From Aquimarina sp. MMG016 (GTDB lineage Bacteria > Bacteroidota > Bacteroidia > Flavobacteriales > Flavobacteriaceae): a stretch of 64,000 nt of DNA. Within the stretch, counting starts at the first letter, position 1, and the number at the start of each line of letters is the position of its first letter. The notes beneath the pieces are model-generated. The model was not told the DNA's origin and searched no databases. It saw nothing but the letters and a program-made list of their open reading frames with translations. A program made the translations under genes and the position numbers. The DNA lies in NCBI RefSeq assembly GCF_018100805.1, contig NZ_JAGJEA010000002.1, positions 372,001 through 436,000 of the forward strand, read 5' to 3'. Positions 34,780 to 43,198 of the stretch are shown one piece after another.

Positions 34780-34843
34780 CAAATATACAAATAAATTTTT
34801 ATTAAAAAAATATTTGTATATTAAAAAAATGATTGTATATTTG
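34780..34843. promoter_or_regulatory. Candidate operator array between divergent genes
   Basis: ATATACAAATA (34783-34793) and TATTTGTATAT (34811-34821) are perfect 11-base inverted arms. TTGTATATTTG (34833-34843) is a perfect inverted match to CAAATATACAA (34780-34790). The array covers the promoter of the plus-strand gene. Most likely bound by the adjacent HTH protein. Confidence 0.5.
34814..34843 (+). promoter_or_regulatory. Promoter of the small secreted-protein gene
   Basis: TTG at 34814-34816, 19 bases, then TATATTTG at 34836-34843: an exact fit to the flavobacterial TTG-N19-TAnnTTTG consensus. The predicted start of transcription lies about 20 bases upstream of the ATG at 34870. Confidence 0.6.
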
Positions 34844-34869
34844 AAAAACAAATTCAAACAAACACAACT

Positions 34870-35226
34870 ATGAGACTTTTATTAATTACGGCTATTCTTT
34901 TTTCAACTTATGCAACTGCAAATACTTCATTAACTAATCCAGTTAATGACAAGGAGAAATCAAAAAAGGAACGTAAAACAGAAACTGAAGAGAATACTAT
35001 TAAGAATAGAAGCTTTCACTCTGTAAAGAAGTGGAAAATGAATATAGAATATAAAAATGGAGATGTAATTTCTAAAACGATTAGCGTTAAAGAAGATTCA
35101 GAAGTAAGTGCTATGGATACTGCATTTGCTGAAGCAGAGAAGTATTTAAAAAAAGCAAAAAACATTAAAAGTTATCACATTACCCCAGTAGCTAATAATT
35201 CTTATGTTGTACTAGCTGGAGAATAA
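34870..35226 (+). CDS. Small exported protein, unrecognised
   Basis: 118 residues. Signal peptide MRLLLITAILFSTYATA, then a very charged Lys/Glu segment (KEKSKKERKTETEENTIK) and a C-terminal about 65-residue domain (VKKWKMNIEYKNGDVISKTI, then a helix AFAEAEKYLKKAKNIK and a last strand YVVLAGE). Looks like a small alpha/beta periplasmic domain. It is divergent from the HTH gene and has a consensus promoter inside that gene's putative operator. No family recognised. Confidence 0.65.
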   Translation: MRLLLITAILFSTYATANTSLTNPVNDKEKSKKERKTETEENTIKNRSFHSVKKWKMNIEYKNGDVISKTISVKEDSEVSAMDTAFAEAEKYLKKAKNIKSYHITPVANNSYVVLAGE

Positions 35227-35238
35227 AAATATTACTTT

Positions 35239-35261
35239 CGTCTCAAAACTACTTTGAGACG
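35239..35261 (+). terminator. Hairpin after the small exported protein
   Basis: Perfect nine-base arms CGTCTCAAA and TTTGAGACG, 12 bases after the stop codon; no T tract follows. Confidence 0.5.
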
Positions 35262-35283
35262 ATATCCTACTTATCTTATGACC

Positions 35284-35309
35284 GGGCAGTTTATACTGCC
35301 CTTTTTTTT
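35284..35309 (+). terminator. Rho-independent terminator
   Basis: GGGCAG and CTGCCC around a six-base loop, followed by eight T residues. It closes the 34870 transcript and faces the convergent LRR gene. Confidence 0.8.
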
Positions 35310-35322
35310 GTGAAGAATTTTA

Positions 35323-36267
35323 TCATTTTTGCTTAAAAGAAAGTAAAAAATATCCTTTGAATATTCGTTTTGCTCTTTCCTTTTCTTGCTCAGAAATTGG
35401 GTTATTATCTAATATCAATCCCGCTAATGGATACTTTTCTGTTTCATAAACCCGAGGAATTGTTTTTATATTACAATTATTAATATGCACCATAAACAAA
35501 GAATTCATTTTGGTAAAAGCTTCGGGTAATTTTTTGAATTTATTATACCCTGTGTGTATAACCCAGACCTTTTTCATTCCAGATATTTCGATTGGTATTT
35601 CAGAAAGCTCATTATGATCAATATATAAGAATCGTATTTGATCTAATTTTCCAATAGTTTTAGGCAGTATTTTTAGGTTGTTATGATCTAACCACAAAGA
35701 ATATAGATTAGGTAATTTGCTTAAAAATTGATAATTCTTTTCTGCTATTAGATTATTATATGAAAGATTAAGATCTTTTATTGCTGTTAAAGTTGAAATA
35801 TTCTCGGGAAGTAACTTTATGTTGTTCCCTTTTAGGTTCAAAAATTCTATAGAAAGTTTACCTATAAGTTTAAAAGTTTTATCAAAATCTAAATTTGGGT
35901 TATATGCTAAAGAAAGTTGTTTGAGATTCTTAAATTGGAGAATAGATTCTGGTAATTGTTTTAGATCTAAATTATCAAGAGTTAATATTTCAAGAGTCGT
36001 AATATTTTCTAGCTCTTTAAATATCTTATCTAAATCCAAATCTGAATTGTTACTCAGATTTAGCATTCTTAAATCTTTTAATTTCGAAATTGATTTTGGT
36101 AAGGCGTCTAAATTTTGATTACTAAGATCAAGTCGATATATTTTAGGAATATCATTTTTCGGAATAGAAGAGTAGGTTTTACTATAAAAACTAGTGTAAG
36201 TATTACAACCATTAATTGTAATAATTACAAAGACAATAATGGTATATTGTACTATTTTTCTAATCAT
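35323..36267 (-). CDS. Leucine-rich-repeat lipoprotein
   Basis: 314 residues. N-terminal hydrophobic segment with lipobox ITINGC (Cys21). From about residue 45 to 290 run ten or so LRRs with the bacterial spacing (LDLSNQNLDALPKSISKLKD, LEFLNLKGNNIKLLPENI, IRFLYIDHNELSEIPIEI). LRR lipoproteins usually bind other proteins at the surface. The start codon overlaps the end of the upstream beta-strand protein by eight bases, so the two are translationally coupled, in an operon headed by xerD. Confidence 0.8.
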   Translation of the reverse strand: MIRKIVQYTIIVFVIITINGCNTYTSFYSKTYSSIPKNDIPKIYRLDLSNQNLDALPKSISKLKDLRMLNLSNNSDLDLDKIFKELENITTLEILTLDNLDLKQLPESILQFKNLKQLSLAYNPNLDFDKTFKLIGKLSIEFLNLKGNNIKLLPENISTLTAIKDLNLSYNNLIAEKNYQFLSKLPNLYSLWLDHNNLKILPKTIGKLDQIRFLYIDHNELSEIPIEISGMKKVWVIHTGYNKFKKLPEAFTKMNSLFMVHINNCNIKTIPRVYETEKYPLAGLILDNNPISEQEKERAKRIFKGYFLLSFKQK

Positions 36268-37216
36268 CTGATATTTCCTTGTGATAAACGTTACCAGTAA
36301 TTTCTATATATAACTTATCATTGGCTTCAACATTCCAAGGGAATCTTGGATTTAAGCCGATACCATCGTGTAAGGTATTTTGTATATATGCTCCCGCTTT
36401 TTGACTATTCATTCCTAATTTGGTATAAATTGAAAAATGATCCTCTTGGTATAAACCAAATGAATATAAGTTTCCATAAAAAAGGTCTGTTAGGGGAGGC
36501 AGTGTAAACCAAACATTCTTTCGCCCATCATCAGAATTTATTTGATTTCTTGGAGAACGACTGTAATCAGGCCGCGGAGTAAATAAATCTATTCCAAATC
36601 CTAATTGATGTATTGTTTCCAGATCTTGAATTCTTGTAAAACCAATATTTAAAGTACCTGTAACCCCATAATCGGTTCCCGTACCACTAAATAACCCTAT
36701 CTTAAAATCATTTAGAAAAGCAAAATGTATATTATGATTAGCATTGCTGAATCTCATTAATAGCATACCTCGTTTTAAACCATACGATTTTAATTGTTTT
36801 GGTAACACATCTTTACTAAATCCAAAACCAATTCCATTGAAACCGCTCTTTTTCTTTGCGTTAAATATAACTGTAGTATTCATTTCTGAAATTGAAGATC
36901 CTAGCAGATTACTGTTTTTTCCAATTCCTCCTAATGTAAAAAATTCATATGAATATGCTAGTCCTGAAGATTTTATGGTATGTCGTTTTAAGAATTGATA
37001 AGAAGCAAAGGACAAGCCGCTTTCTATTGAAATATCACCATAATTCAGTGTTCCAAAACTTTGAATTCCAAGCTTAAGCCATTGATTTTGATTGCCGAGA
37101 GTAATTTCGGCTTTTATTAGAATTCCACCATTAGCTTCAAATCTTTGAGCGTACATCATAGTAAAACAACTTAAGAATGTGATAAAAAGATATTTTCTTA
37201 AGCTGTCTGAACTCAT
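36260..37216 (-). CDS. Exported beta-rich protein, possibly polymorphic-toxin-23-like
   Basis: 318 residues with a signal peptide ending at MMYAQ. The body is a series of beta strands (GGIGKNSNLLGSSI, FAFLNDFKIGLFSGTGTDYG, LNIGFTRIQ, LGFGIDLFTPRPDYS). The last third (YSFGLYQEDHFSIYTKLG, then AYIQNTLHDGIGLNPRFPW) vaguely recalls the beta-stranded domain called polymorphic toxin type 23, which from memory has a QN/HD/PxF pattern; this is only a suggestion. No immunity gene is recognised beside it, though the coupled LRR lipoprotein is a possible partner. It starts two bases after xerD ends. Confidence 0.55.
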   Translation of the reverse strand: MSSDSLRKYLFITFLSCFTMMYAQRFEANGGILIKAEITLGNQNQWLKLGIQSFGTLNYGDISIESGLSFASYQFLKRHTIKSSGLAYSYEFFTLGGIGKNSNLLGSSISEMNTTVIFNAKKKSGFNGIGFGFSKDVLPKQLKSYGLKRGMLLMRFSNANHNIHFAFLNDFKIGLFSGTGTDYGVTGTLNIGFTRIQDLETIHQLGFGIDLFTPRPDYSRSPRNQINSDDGRKNVWFTLPPLTDLFYGNLYSFGLYQEDHFSIYTKLGMNSQKAGAYIQNTLHDGIGLNPRFPWNVEANDKLYIEITGNVYHKEISDD

Positions 37217-37218
37217 AA

Positions 37219-38115
37219 TTATCTTCTTGGGTGAAAATTGTGTATGACTTCGCTTAGATGTTTTTTGTCAACGTGCATGTATATTTCTGTGGTGGTAATA
37301 CTTTCATGACCTAGCATCATTTGTATTGCCCTTAGATCTGCGCCATTTTCTAACAGGTGGGTAGCAAAGGAATGCCTAAAAGTATGAGGACTTACATTTT
37401 TCTTAATTTTGGATTTTTCTACCAAACGTTTTATGATCGTAAAAATCATTGCACGGGTTAATTGTTTTCCTCTTCGATTTAAGAATAAAGTATCCTCATG
37501 TCCTTTTTGGATGTTAATATGGTTTCTGATCTCTTCGGTATAGATATTAATATATTTTTGTGTGGTTTCTCCAATAGGAACGAATCGTTGTTTATTTCCT
37601 TTCCCGGTAACACTTATGTATCCTTCGTCAAAAAAAAGATTAGATAGTTTTAATTCGATTAATTCGCTGACACGCAATCCACAGCCGTATAATGTCTCTA
37701 TGATGGCTCTATTTCTTTCACCTTCAGGTTTACTAAGATCAATTTGGGCAATGATAATATCTATTTCTTCAACAGAGAGTGTGTCCGGAAGTTTTCTTCC
37801 TATTTTTGGTGCTTCAATAAGTTCCATAGGATTTGTCTCCCTATAATCTTCAAAAACAAGGTAGTTGAAAAAACTCTTTAGGCCAGAAATAATTCTGGAT
37901 TGGGATCTGGCATTTACCAATTTAGCTGTTTCATAAACAAACTTTTGCAAAGTTTCCTTTTCTATAGAAAGAGGAGAAGTTTGAATTTCGTTTTCCTCTA
38001 GAAATTTTAGTAAACGATGTATATCAAAACTATAATTGATAATAGAGTTTTCTGACAATCCACGTTCTATACGCAAATAGTGCTCATAATCTTTTATAGC
38101 GTGACTCCATTTCAT
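37219..38115 (-). CDS. xerD: Site-specific tyrosine recombinase XerD
   Basis: 298 residues, the normal XerD length. N-terminal SAM-like core-binding domain (DYEHYLRIERGLSENSIINY), then the catalytic domain with Arg in YGCGLRVSELIEL, Lys in SVTGKGNKQRFVP, HTFRHSFATHLLENGADLRA (His/Arg) and the nucleophilic Tyr in TTTEIYMHV, after GHESI. With XerC it resolves chromosome dimers at dif during division. Divergent from nothing close; aroQ, often its neighbour in flavobacteria, lies across the beta-barrel genes on the other strand. Confidence 0.93.
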   Translation of the reverse strand: MKWSHAIKDYEHYLRIERGLSENSIINYSFDIHRLLKFLEENEIQTSPLSIEKETLQKFVYETAKLVNARSQSRIISGLKSFFNYLVFEDYRETNPMELIEAPKIGRKLPDTLSVEEIDIIIAQIDLSKPEGERNRAIIETLYGCGLRVSELIELKLSNLFFDEGYISVTGKGNKQRFVPIGETTQKYINIYTEEIRNHINIQKGHEDTLFLNRRGKQLTRAMIFTIIKRLVEKSKIKKNVSPHTFRHSFATHLLENGADLRAIQMMLGHESITTTEIYMHVDKKHLSEVIHNFHPRR

Positions 38116-38133
38116 TATTCTAATATAAAAAGA

Positions 38134-38164
38134 AAAACCATTCGCCTTAGACGAATGGTTTTAA
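38134..38164 (-). terminator. Terminator after the 192-residue beta-barrel
   Basis: Nine-base arms AACCATTCG and CGAATGGTT, flanked by A and T runs, between the beta-barrel stop and xerD start on the minus strand. Confidence 0.8.
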
Positions 38165-38185
38165 AATATTAAGATTGAGATCTTT

Positions 38186-38764
38186 TTAGAATTTATATAC
38201 TAGACCAAGAGTGATGTCTTCTAAATTAACACCAAAATTAAATTCATCTGTAGATTCAGAGTTATCTACATCTGGCTCAGTAGTCTGATAAGATATAGCT
38301 CCCCAGAAAGCTTCTAAAGCAAAACTGTCACTAATGAAATAGCTAACCCCAGGACCAACACCTAGACCAAAACCTGTAGTGTCTAAATCAGTAGCACCAT
38401 TGTCTTCTTTTTGAGATAAGTAGTTTAAACCAAGTTCTCCAAAAACAGAGAATTTATTACCAGGAGTGAAATAGTAACGTCCAAAAACTCCTGCCGTAAG
38501 GATTGTTTCGTCGAACTCACCACCCGGAAATTCTTCAGATATACTTTCATATCCAATTCTCAAACCAGCTGCAATGTTATCTGTTACAAAATATGCTGCT
38601 CTTGGAGAAAGAACGAATGTATTGTCCTTGATATCTCCAGTAGTTTCAGAGCTATAACCAACAGCTCCAGAAATGAAAATATCACCCTTAGCAAATCCAC
38701 CATCCTGGGCATTTGCAAAAGTAAAAGCCGCAAGGGCTAAAACAGTTAAAACTAATTTTTTCAT
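38186..38764 (-). CDS. Outer-membrane beta-barrel protein (OmpX/OMP_b-brl type)
   Basis: 192 residues with signal peptide ending in TFANA. Eight or so amphipathic strands (GDIFISGAVGYSSETTGDI, DNIAAGLRIGYESI, FGRYYFTPGNKFSVFGELGL) and a C-terminal Phe (LGLVYKF), the recognition signal for outer-membrane insertion. Acidic loops (DDxDVDNSESTDE) would face outside. An abundant structural porin-like protein is likely; transport role unproven. Divergent from the next barrel gene. Confidence 0.85.
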   Translation of the reverse strand: MKKLVLTVLALAAFTFANAQDGGFAKGDIFISGAVGYSSETTGDIKDNTFVLSPRAAYFVTDNIAAGLRIGYESISEEFPGGEFDETILTAGVFGRYYFTPGNKFSVFGELGLNYLSQKEDNGATDLDTTGFGLGVGPGVSYFISDSFALEAFWGAISYQTTEPDVDNSESTDEFNFGVNLEDITLGLVYKF

Positions 38765-38987
38765 AATAATTGTTTGTTTAAAGTTTGGGCTAAGCTATTT
38801 ATTATACTTGTGTAAAACGTTAAAAAAATGCTAATTTTGTGTGTTTTATCGGTTAACAGATACCTTTTAACGATGGTAGATGTTGATAAACACTAGGTTA
38901 TCGAATAAATTGAATTATTTGATTTTATTGAATAGATAGTACAATTTTAAAAAATAAAACTACTTTTGGATAGTTATAGAGTGTATT

Positions 38988-39608
38988 ATGATAAGATATA
39001 TATTATTTACAGTATTGCTTACTAGTTCATTTTTAATTCAGGCTCAGGATGAAGATCCCTTATATACCAGAGCAGGGTTTAAGGCAGGTATTAATTATGC
39101 AGATGTATCAGGGATAGATTCTGATGGAAGAACACGAGTACATCTAGGTGCAGTAATAGAGTTCCCCATTACTTCCAGATTTTATATACAACCAGAAATA
39201 TTGTATTCTGCACAAGGCTATATAATTAAAGAGCCCAATGGAGTAGAGAATAAGATTAGTCTTAATTATCTTACTTTACCAATAATTAGTAAAATTTATT
39301 TTACAGAAAAGTTCAGTTTAGAAACTGGTCCTAGGTTTGCAACTTTAGCCAATTCTACAAACTCAATAGGAGATGAAACTGATGAGTTTTTTGATTCTTT
39401 CGAAGATTTTGACTTTAGTTGGAGTTTTGGAGCTGGTTATAAACTAGAAAGTGGGCTTTTTTTTCAATTACGTTATAATTTAGGTTTAAGTAAAATCAAT
39501 AATAGCAGTTTGGATACTAATGACAGAAGAAATGCTGTAGCACAATTATCCGTAGGATATCTATTTAAAACAAAAAATAACCGTAGACAAGAATACGGAG
39601 AAGAATAA
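38988..39608 (+). CDS. Outer-membrane beta-barrel protein (PorT-like)
   Basis: 206 residues. Signal peptide to IQAQ (residue 19), then TRAGFKAGINYADVSGIDS, the start of OMP_b-brl_2, and further strands to SVGYLFK. A TActTTTG -7 element is present at 38961-38968. Its stop overlaps the start of aroQ (TAATG at 39604-39610), so the two are coupled; aroQ is itself coupled to the next gene. Function in the outer membrane unknown. Confidence 0.82.
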   Translation: MIRYILFTVLLTSSFLIQAQDEDPLYTRAGFKAGINYADVSGIDSDGRTRVHLGAVIEFPITSRFYIQPEILYSAQGYIIKEPNGVENKISLNYLTLPIISKIYFTEKFSLETGPRFATLANSTNSIGDETDEFFDSFEDFDFSWSFGAGYKLESGLFFQLRYNLGLSKINNSSLDTNDRRNAVAQLSVGYLFKTKNNRRQEYGEE

Positions 39609-40027
39609 TGAAAATACTAATTATAAATGGCCCTAACTTAAATCTTTTAGGTAAAAGAGAGCCTGGAATATATGGAAATCAAACATTTGAAGAGTTTTTT
39701 GCAGATTTAAAAAACAAATTTAAAGAAGCAAATTTGTCATATTATCAATCTAATATTGAAGGAGAACTAATCACAGAAATTCAAGATGCAGATGGTGTAT
39801 ATGATGGAGTTATTCTGAATGCAGGTGCTTATACCCATACTTCTATCGGTATTGGTGATGCTATTAAAGCCGTTTCGGTTCCGGTTATCGAAGTTCATAT
39901 CTCCAATACTTTTGGCAGAGAAGAATTTAGACATCAATCTTATATTTCTCCTAATGCAAAGGGGGTAATTCTTGGTTTTGGATTGCAAAGTTATATTCTA
40001 GCCATACAAAGTTTTCTTTCGTCATAA
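39608..40027 (+). CDS. aroQ: 3-dehydroquinate dehydratase, type II
   Basis: 139 residues, the usual type II length. Signature INGPNLNLLGKREPGIYG with the catalytic Arg and Tyr, SNIEGELI, NAGAYTHTSIGIGDAI and EVHISNTFGREEFRHQS with the catalytic His. Converts 3-dehydroquinate to 3-dehydroshikimate, the third step of the shikimate route, as a cytosolic dodecamer. Start and stop overlap with its neighbours, making a tightly coupled three-gene run. Confidence 0.95.
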   Translation: MKILIINGPNLNLLGKREPGIYGNQTFEEFFADLKNKFKEANLSYYQSNIEGELITEIQDADGVYDGVILNAGAYTHTSIGIGDAIKAVSVPVIEVHISNTFGREEFRHQSYISPNAKGVILGFGLQSYILAIQSFLSS

Positions 40028-40752
40028 TGCATAAAACCTATTTTAACTGGAGTAGCGGCAAGGATTCTGCATTAGCGTTATATCATATTTTCAAGAATTC
40101 TGATTATCAAATCTCTACACTAGTGACTACAGTAAATAGCGATTATGGTCGTGTTTCTATGCATGGTCTTAGAGAAAAGCTTTTAGATCAACAAGTAAGA
40201 AGTATTAATTTACCTATAACCAAAATTCAGCTTCCGGCTCAGGTTTCTATGGCTTCTTATAATGAAGTGATGCTTAAAAAAGTTTCTTATTTAAAAGAGC
40301 AAGGATATACACATTGTGTTTTTGGTGACATATTTTTAGAAGATTTAAAAGAATATCGAGAAAAACAATTACAGAATGTTGGAATTCAAGGAGTTTTCCC
40401 GCTTTGGAGAAAAAACACTAAAGATTTATTATTAGAATTTATAAAGCTTGGTTTTAAGGCAATTACGGTTTGTGTAAATGCTAAATATCTTGATAAGTCC
40501 TTTTGCGGTAGACTTCTTGATGAATCGTTTTTAAAAGATCTTCCTTCTGATGTTGATCCCTGTGGTGAAAATGGAGAGTTTCACACATTTGTATTTGATG
40601 GCCCTATTTTTAAAGAACCCATACAATTCGAGATAGGAGAGAAAGTACGCAGAAGCTATGAACCTTCAAAAGATGAAGATGATAACTGTTTTGCGGATCA
40701 AGATGTTAGTTGGGACACTTCTTTTTGGTATTGTGATTTGATTCCTAAATAA
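40027..40752 (+). CDS. Dph6-like PP-loop ATP-binding protein
   Basis: 241 residues. PP-loop NWSSGKDSALALYH at the N-terminus, then YGRVSMHGLREKLLDQQ, HCVFGDIFLEDLKEYRE, GVFPLWRKNT and the C-terminal DVDPCGENGEFHTFVFDGP, the diagnostic motif of the diphthine-ammonia ligase family. In eukaryotes Dph6 amidates diphthine on EF-2; bacteria lack diphthamide, so the bacterial substrate is unknown. Overlaps aroQ by the ATG/TAA junction. Confidence 0.85.
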   Translation: MHKTYFNWSSGKDSALALYHIFKNSDYQISTLVTTVNSDYGRVSMHGLREKLLDQQVRSINLPITKIQLPAQVSMASYNEVMLKKVSYLKEQGYTHCVFGDIFLEDLKEYREKQLQNVGIQGVFPLWRKNTKDLLLEFIKLGFKAITVCVNAKYLDKSFCGRLLDESFLKDLPSDVDPCGENGEFHTFVFDGPIFKEPIQFEIGEKVRRSYEPSKDEDDNCFADQDVSWDTSFWYCDLIPK

Positions 40753-40859
40753 AATAGGGTTTTATATCCTAAAAAAACTGAAAAAACTCCAGTGTTTTTC
40801 CCCTTTTATATATAGGTAATTTTCTCTACATTTAATCTTTACTCTTTAAAACCTTTATA

Positions 40860-41282
40860 ATGCGAGGACCTATTATTTTATCCGATACGGATGCAATAGA
40901 GGCAAATTCAGTTTTTGATCATTGGTTAACTAACGAACCTGTTACTTTATTGGTTGTTCTTGGCTCTGATCCAATTGCAAAAATGGCATTGAGTAAATCG
41001 GATGAATTAATTAACTCAGGGGATATAAATTATCATAGTTCTAGGGTAATTCTAGCTACAAACACTTCTCTAATTAAGAATAAGCTTAAAAAACTACTTG
41101 TCAATCCAAAATTAAATAGGATTAATTGGAGTGCTTTAGACCAATATGTGATTCTTTCGATTTCGAATAAGTTTAATAATATTGGATCGATAGTTTTAAA
41201 AACAAAGTTTCCTAATCAACCCAGGGGATATATCAATAGGATTATCAGAAAAGCACAGGTAAATGACATAGATCTTTCCTAG
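40860..41282 (+). CDS. Hypothetical protein, unrecognised
   Basis: 140 residues, no signal peptide, no membrane segment. It opens with MRGPIILSDTDAIEANSVFD and contains VTLLVVLGSDPIAKMAL, a strand-helix pair, then a Lys-rich region (IKNKLKKLLVNPKLNRINW) and ends RGYINRIIRKAQVNDIDLS. I do not recognise a family. It precedes the 604-residue exported protein by 26 bases and is probably in the same transcript. A real gene by length, context and codon use. Confidence 0.6.
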   Translation: MRGPIILSDTDAIEANSVFDHWLTNEPVTLLVVLGSDPIAKMALSKSDELINSGDINYHSSRVILATNTSLIKNKLKKLLVNPKLNRINWSALDQYVILSISNKFNNIGSIVLKTKFPNQPRGYINRIIRKAQVNDIDLS

Positions 41283-41308
41283 TAATTTGCATTTTTAAAA
41301 CCTTAGTT

Positions 41309-43123
41309 ATGAAGTCTTTAAAATATTTTCTTGTCTTTTTTATATTATCATTTTGTGAAATTTTGTTGGCACAAGATATGGTGATTACTATTTCTGAAGA
41401 AGATCAGGATGGAAAATATCTGAACAGAGATGGAACAATTAAACCTGGTTTCATTAATGCTAAAATAGCCGATATCAACAGTACTTTAGATATTAACCTG
41501 AATAAAAATACATTAATAACAAAGATAGGAGGATCATTTCAGGCTAGACTTCCTAATGATTTGTCATCAAAACTTTCTAAGCTAACAAAAGTTATGGAAA
41601 GTAGGAATGAATCATTAAAAAATTTAGAACGTATAGTAAATCTATACGATTATAATAACTTTAGAACAGACAGCAATGCTTATAACAACTATATAACTCA
41701 ATTACAACAAGCCGTTGCAAAACTTGAGGAAATAGCAGAGATTGATCCAAGAATTGAAGAAAGAGCTTTAGAGTTTGATGATTTGTATGGCAGTGTATAT
41801 CAAGCAGCAGAGGCTGTTTTTAATGATGTATATATCGAGTTTAAAAATTTCACAAATCGAGAAGGGGTAAACATACAATTTGGAAGTTGGCTGGTTGCAA
41901 AGGGAAGAAAAATACCTATTCATTTACAAGGATTTGACAGTATCGCACCTCAGAGCCCCTTTGAAGTAGAACGCTGGCAATTTTCACCTACGGATGAGCA
42001 AATAGAAGAATTAGAAAAACTCACTCAATATGCTAACGAAAATAGAGGAGTAGAAGATGAGATTCTTAAAAATATTGTTAGAAATCAAATACAACAACTC
42101 CGTGATTTTACAGATACCAAAATATTAGAATTACAACGGAAGGTAGAAGAAGCATTAGAAAGAGTAAGAACAGAATTAGGAGAAACCATTAGTCCAAAAT
42201 TGAAGACTTTATTTGATGAAATCGACAGGACTATAGTATTAATAGAAGATTTTGTAAGAGAAATAACTATTCGTAAAAAATATTATCAAAATATTATTTC
42301 TGGTTCACCATATACAATAGATGAGTTAATTTTTAGATTACAACGTGATGTAAAGTTTGTAAAAGATGATAAAGGCAAAGAGGTATTGAATCAGATTGTT
42401 AATATTGCTAATTTGATCAATTCATCAGATGAAGATATTACAAAAGACCTTAAAGTTGTTTTTAATGATTTAAAAGAAGAATTTGAAATAGGAATTAGTG
42501 TATTCTCTAATTCAGTAACTGATAATATACGTATTTTCTTATATGGTGAAGATCTTGATTTTGCAGCATTAAAGTTTAGTGAAGAAGTCTTTAGTCTATC
42601 ATTAGATGATTTACCAGAGTCTACTAGATTGGATCTCATCGATACCGGAGTCAGAAAAGATGGAGATCAATTAGCATTTAAATTAGAGGTAAGATCAAAA
42701 AAAGGAATTATTTATACCGAGAATAGAAAGCTTTATATGTTTAGAGTTTTGACACATATAGAAGGCACAGTTGGGGTTATTTTTGCTGATCCACTAGCTC
42801 GCACAGAAATAAAGACTCAATTTCAGATGGCTCCATACTATAATATGATTATAAAAGGATTATTTGATCAAAAGTTAAGAAGAAGGAGTGTGCCCTACAA
42901 TCGGATTTTTGATTGGGGAATTGGACTTCACTTATCAGCGCCTGATTTTGATGGTGATGATGTTCCTGAATTAGGAACTGGAATCGTAATTTCTATGCTA
43001 CACGATTATATACAGTCTGGTGCTGCAATTAATGTATTTAACGGAGATCCGTATTGGTTTTTCGGTTTACGATTGCCGGTACCATCATTCAATATTGGTT
43101 CCTTACCCAGTACATCGAACTAA
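41309..43123 (+). CDS. Exported coiled-coil protein, unrecognised
   Basis: 604 residues. Signal peptide ends at LLAQ (residue 22). A long helical, charged middle (residues about 90-330: LSKLTKVMESRNESLKNLER, QVEEALERVRTELGETISPK, ITIRKKYYQNIISG) is likely coiled coil. The C-terminal about 200 residues are beta-rich (LEVRSKKGIIYTENRKLYMF, FDWGIGLHLSAPDFDGDDVP, WFFGLRLPVPSFN) and resemble an outer-membrane or surface domain. No known family. Has a strong terminator and a probable partner gene upstream. Confidence 0.65.
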   Translation: MKSLKYFLVFFILSFCEILLAQDMVITISEEDQDGKYLNRDGTIKPGFINAKIADINSTLDINLNKNTLITKIGGSFQARLPNDLSSKLSKLTKVMESRNESLKNLERIVNLYDYNNFRTDSNAYNNYITQLQQAVAKLEEIAEIDPRIEERALEFDDLYGSVYQAAEAVFNDVYIEFKNFTNREGVNIQFGSWLVAKGRKIPIHLQGFDSIAPQSPFEVERWQFSPTDEQIEELEKLTQYANENRGVEDEILKNIVRNQIQQLRDFTDTKILELQRKVEEALERVRTELGETISPKLKTLFDEIDRTIVLIEDFVREITIRKKYYQNIISGSPYTIDELIFRLQRDVKFVKDDKGKEVLNQIVNIANLINSSDEDITKDLKVVFNDLKEEFEIGISVFSNSVTDNIRIFLYGEDLDFAALKFSEEVFSLSLDDLPESTRLDLIDTGVRKDGDQLAFKLEVRSKKGIIYTENRKLYMFRVLTHIEGTVGVIFADPLARTEIKTQFQMAPYYNMIIKGLFDQKLRRRSVPYNRIFDWGIGLHLSAPDFDGDDVPELGTGIVISMLHDYIQSGAAINVFNGDPYWFFGLRLPVPSFNIGSLPSTSN

Positions 43124-43146
43124 AACTTAGAATTGTTTGGAACCAA

Positions 43147-43179
43147 AAACACCTTGTCAGTATTGACAAGGTGTTTTTT
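43147..43179. terminator. Terminator between convergent genes
   Basis: Thirteen-base arms AAACACCTTGTCA and TGACAAGGTGTTT with a four-base loop and T run on the plus side; between the 604-residue protein and the lipoamide dehydrogenase gene. Confidence 0.9.
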
Positions 43180-43198
43180 ATATGTGTAAAATATAATT

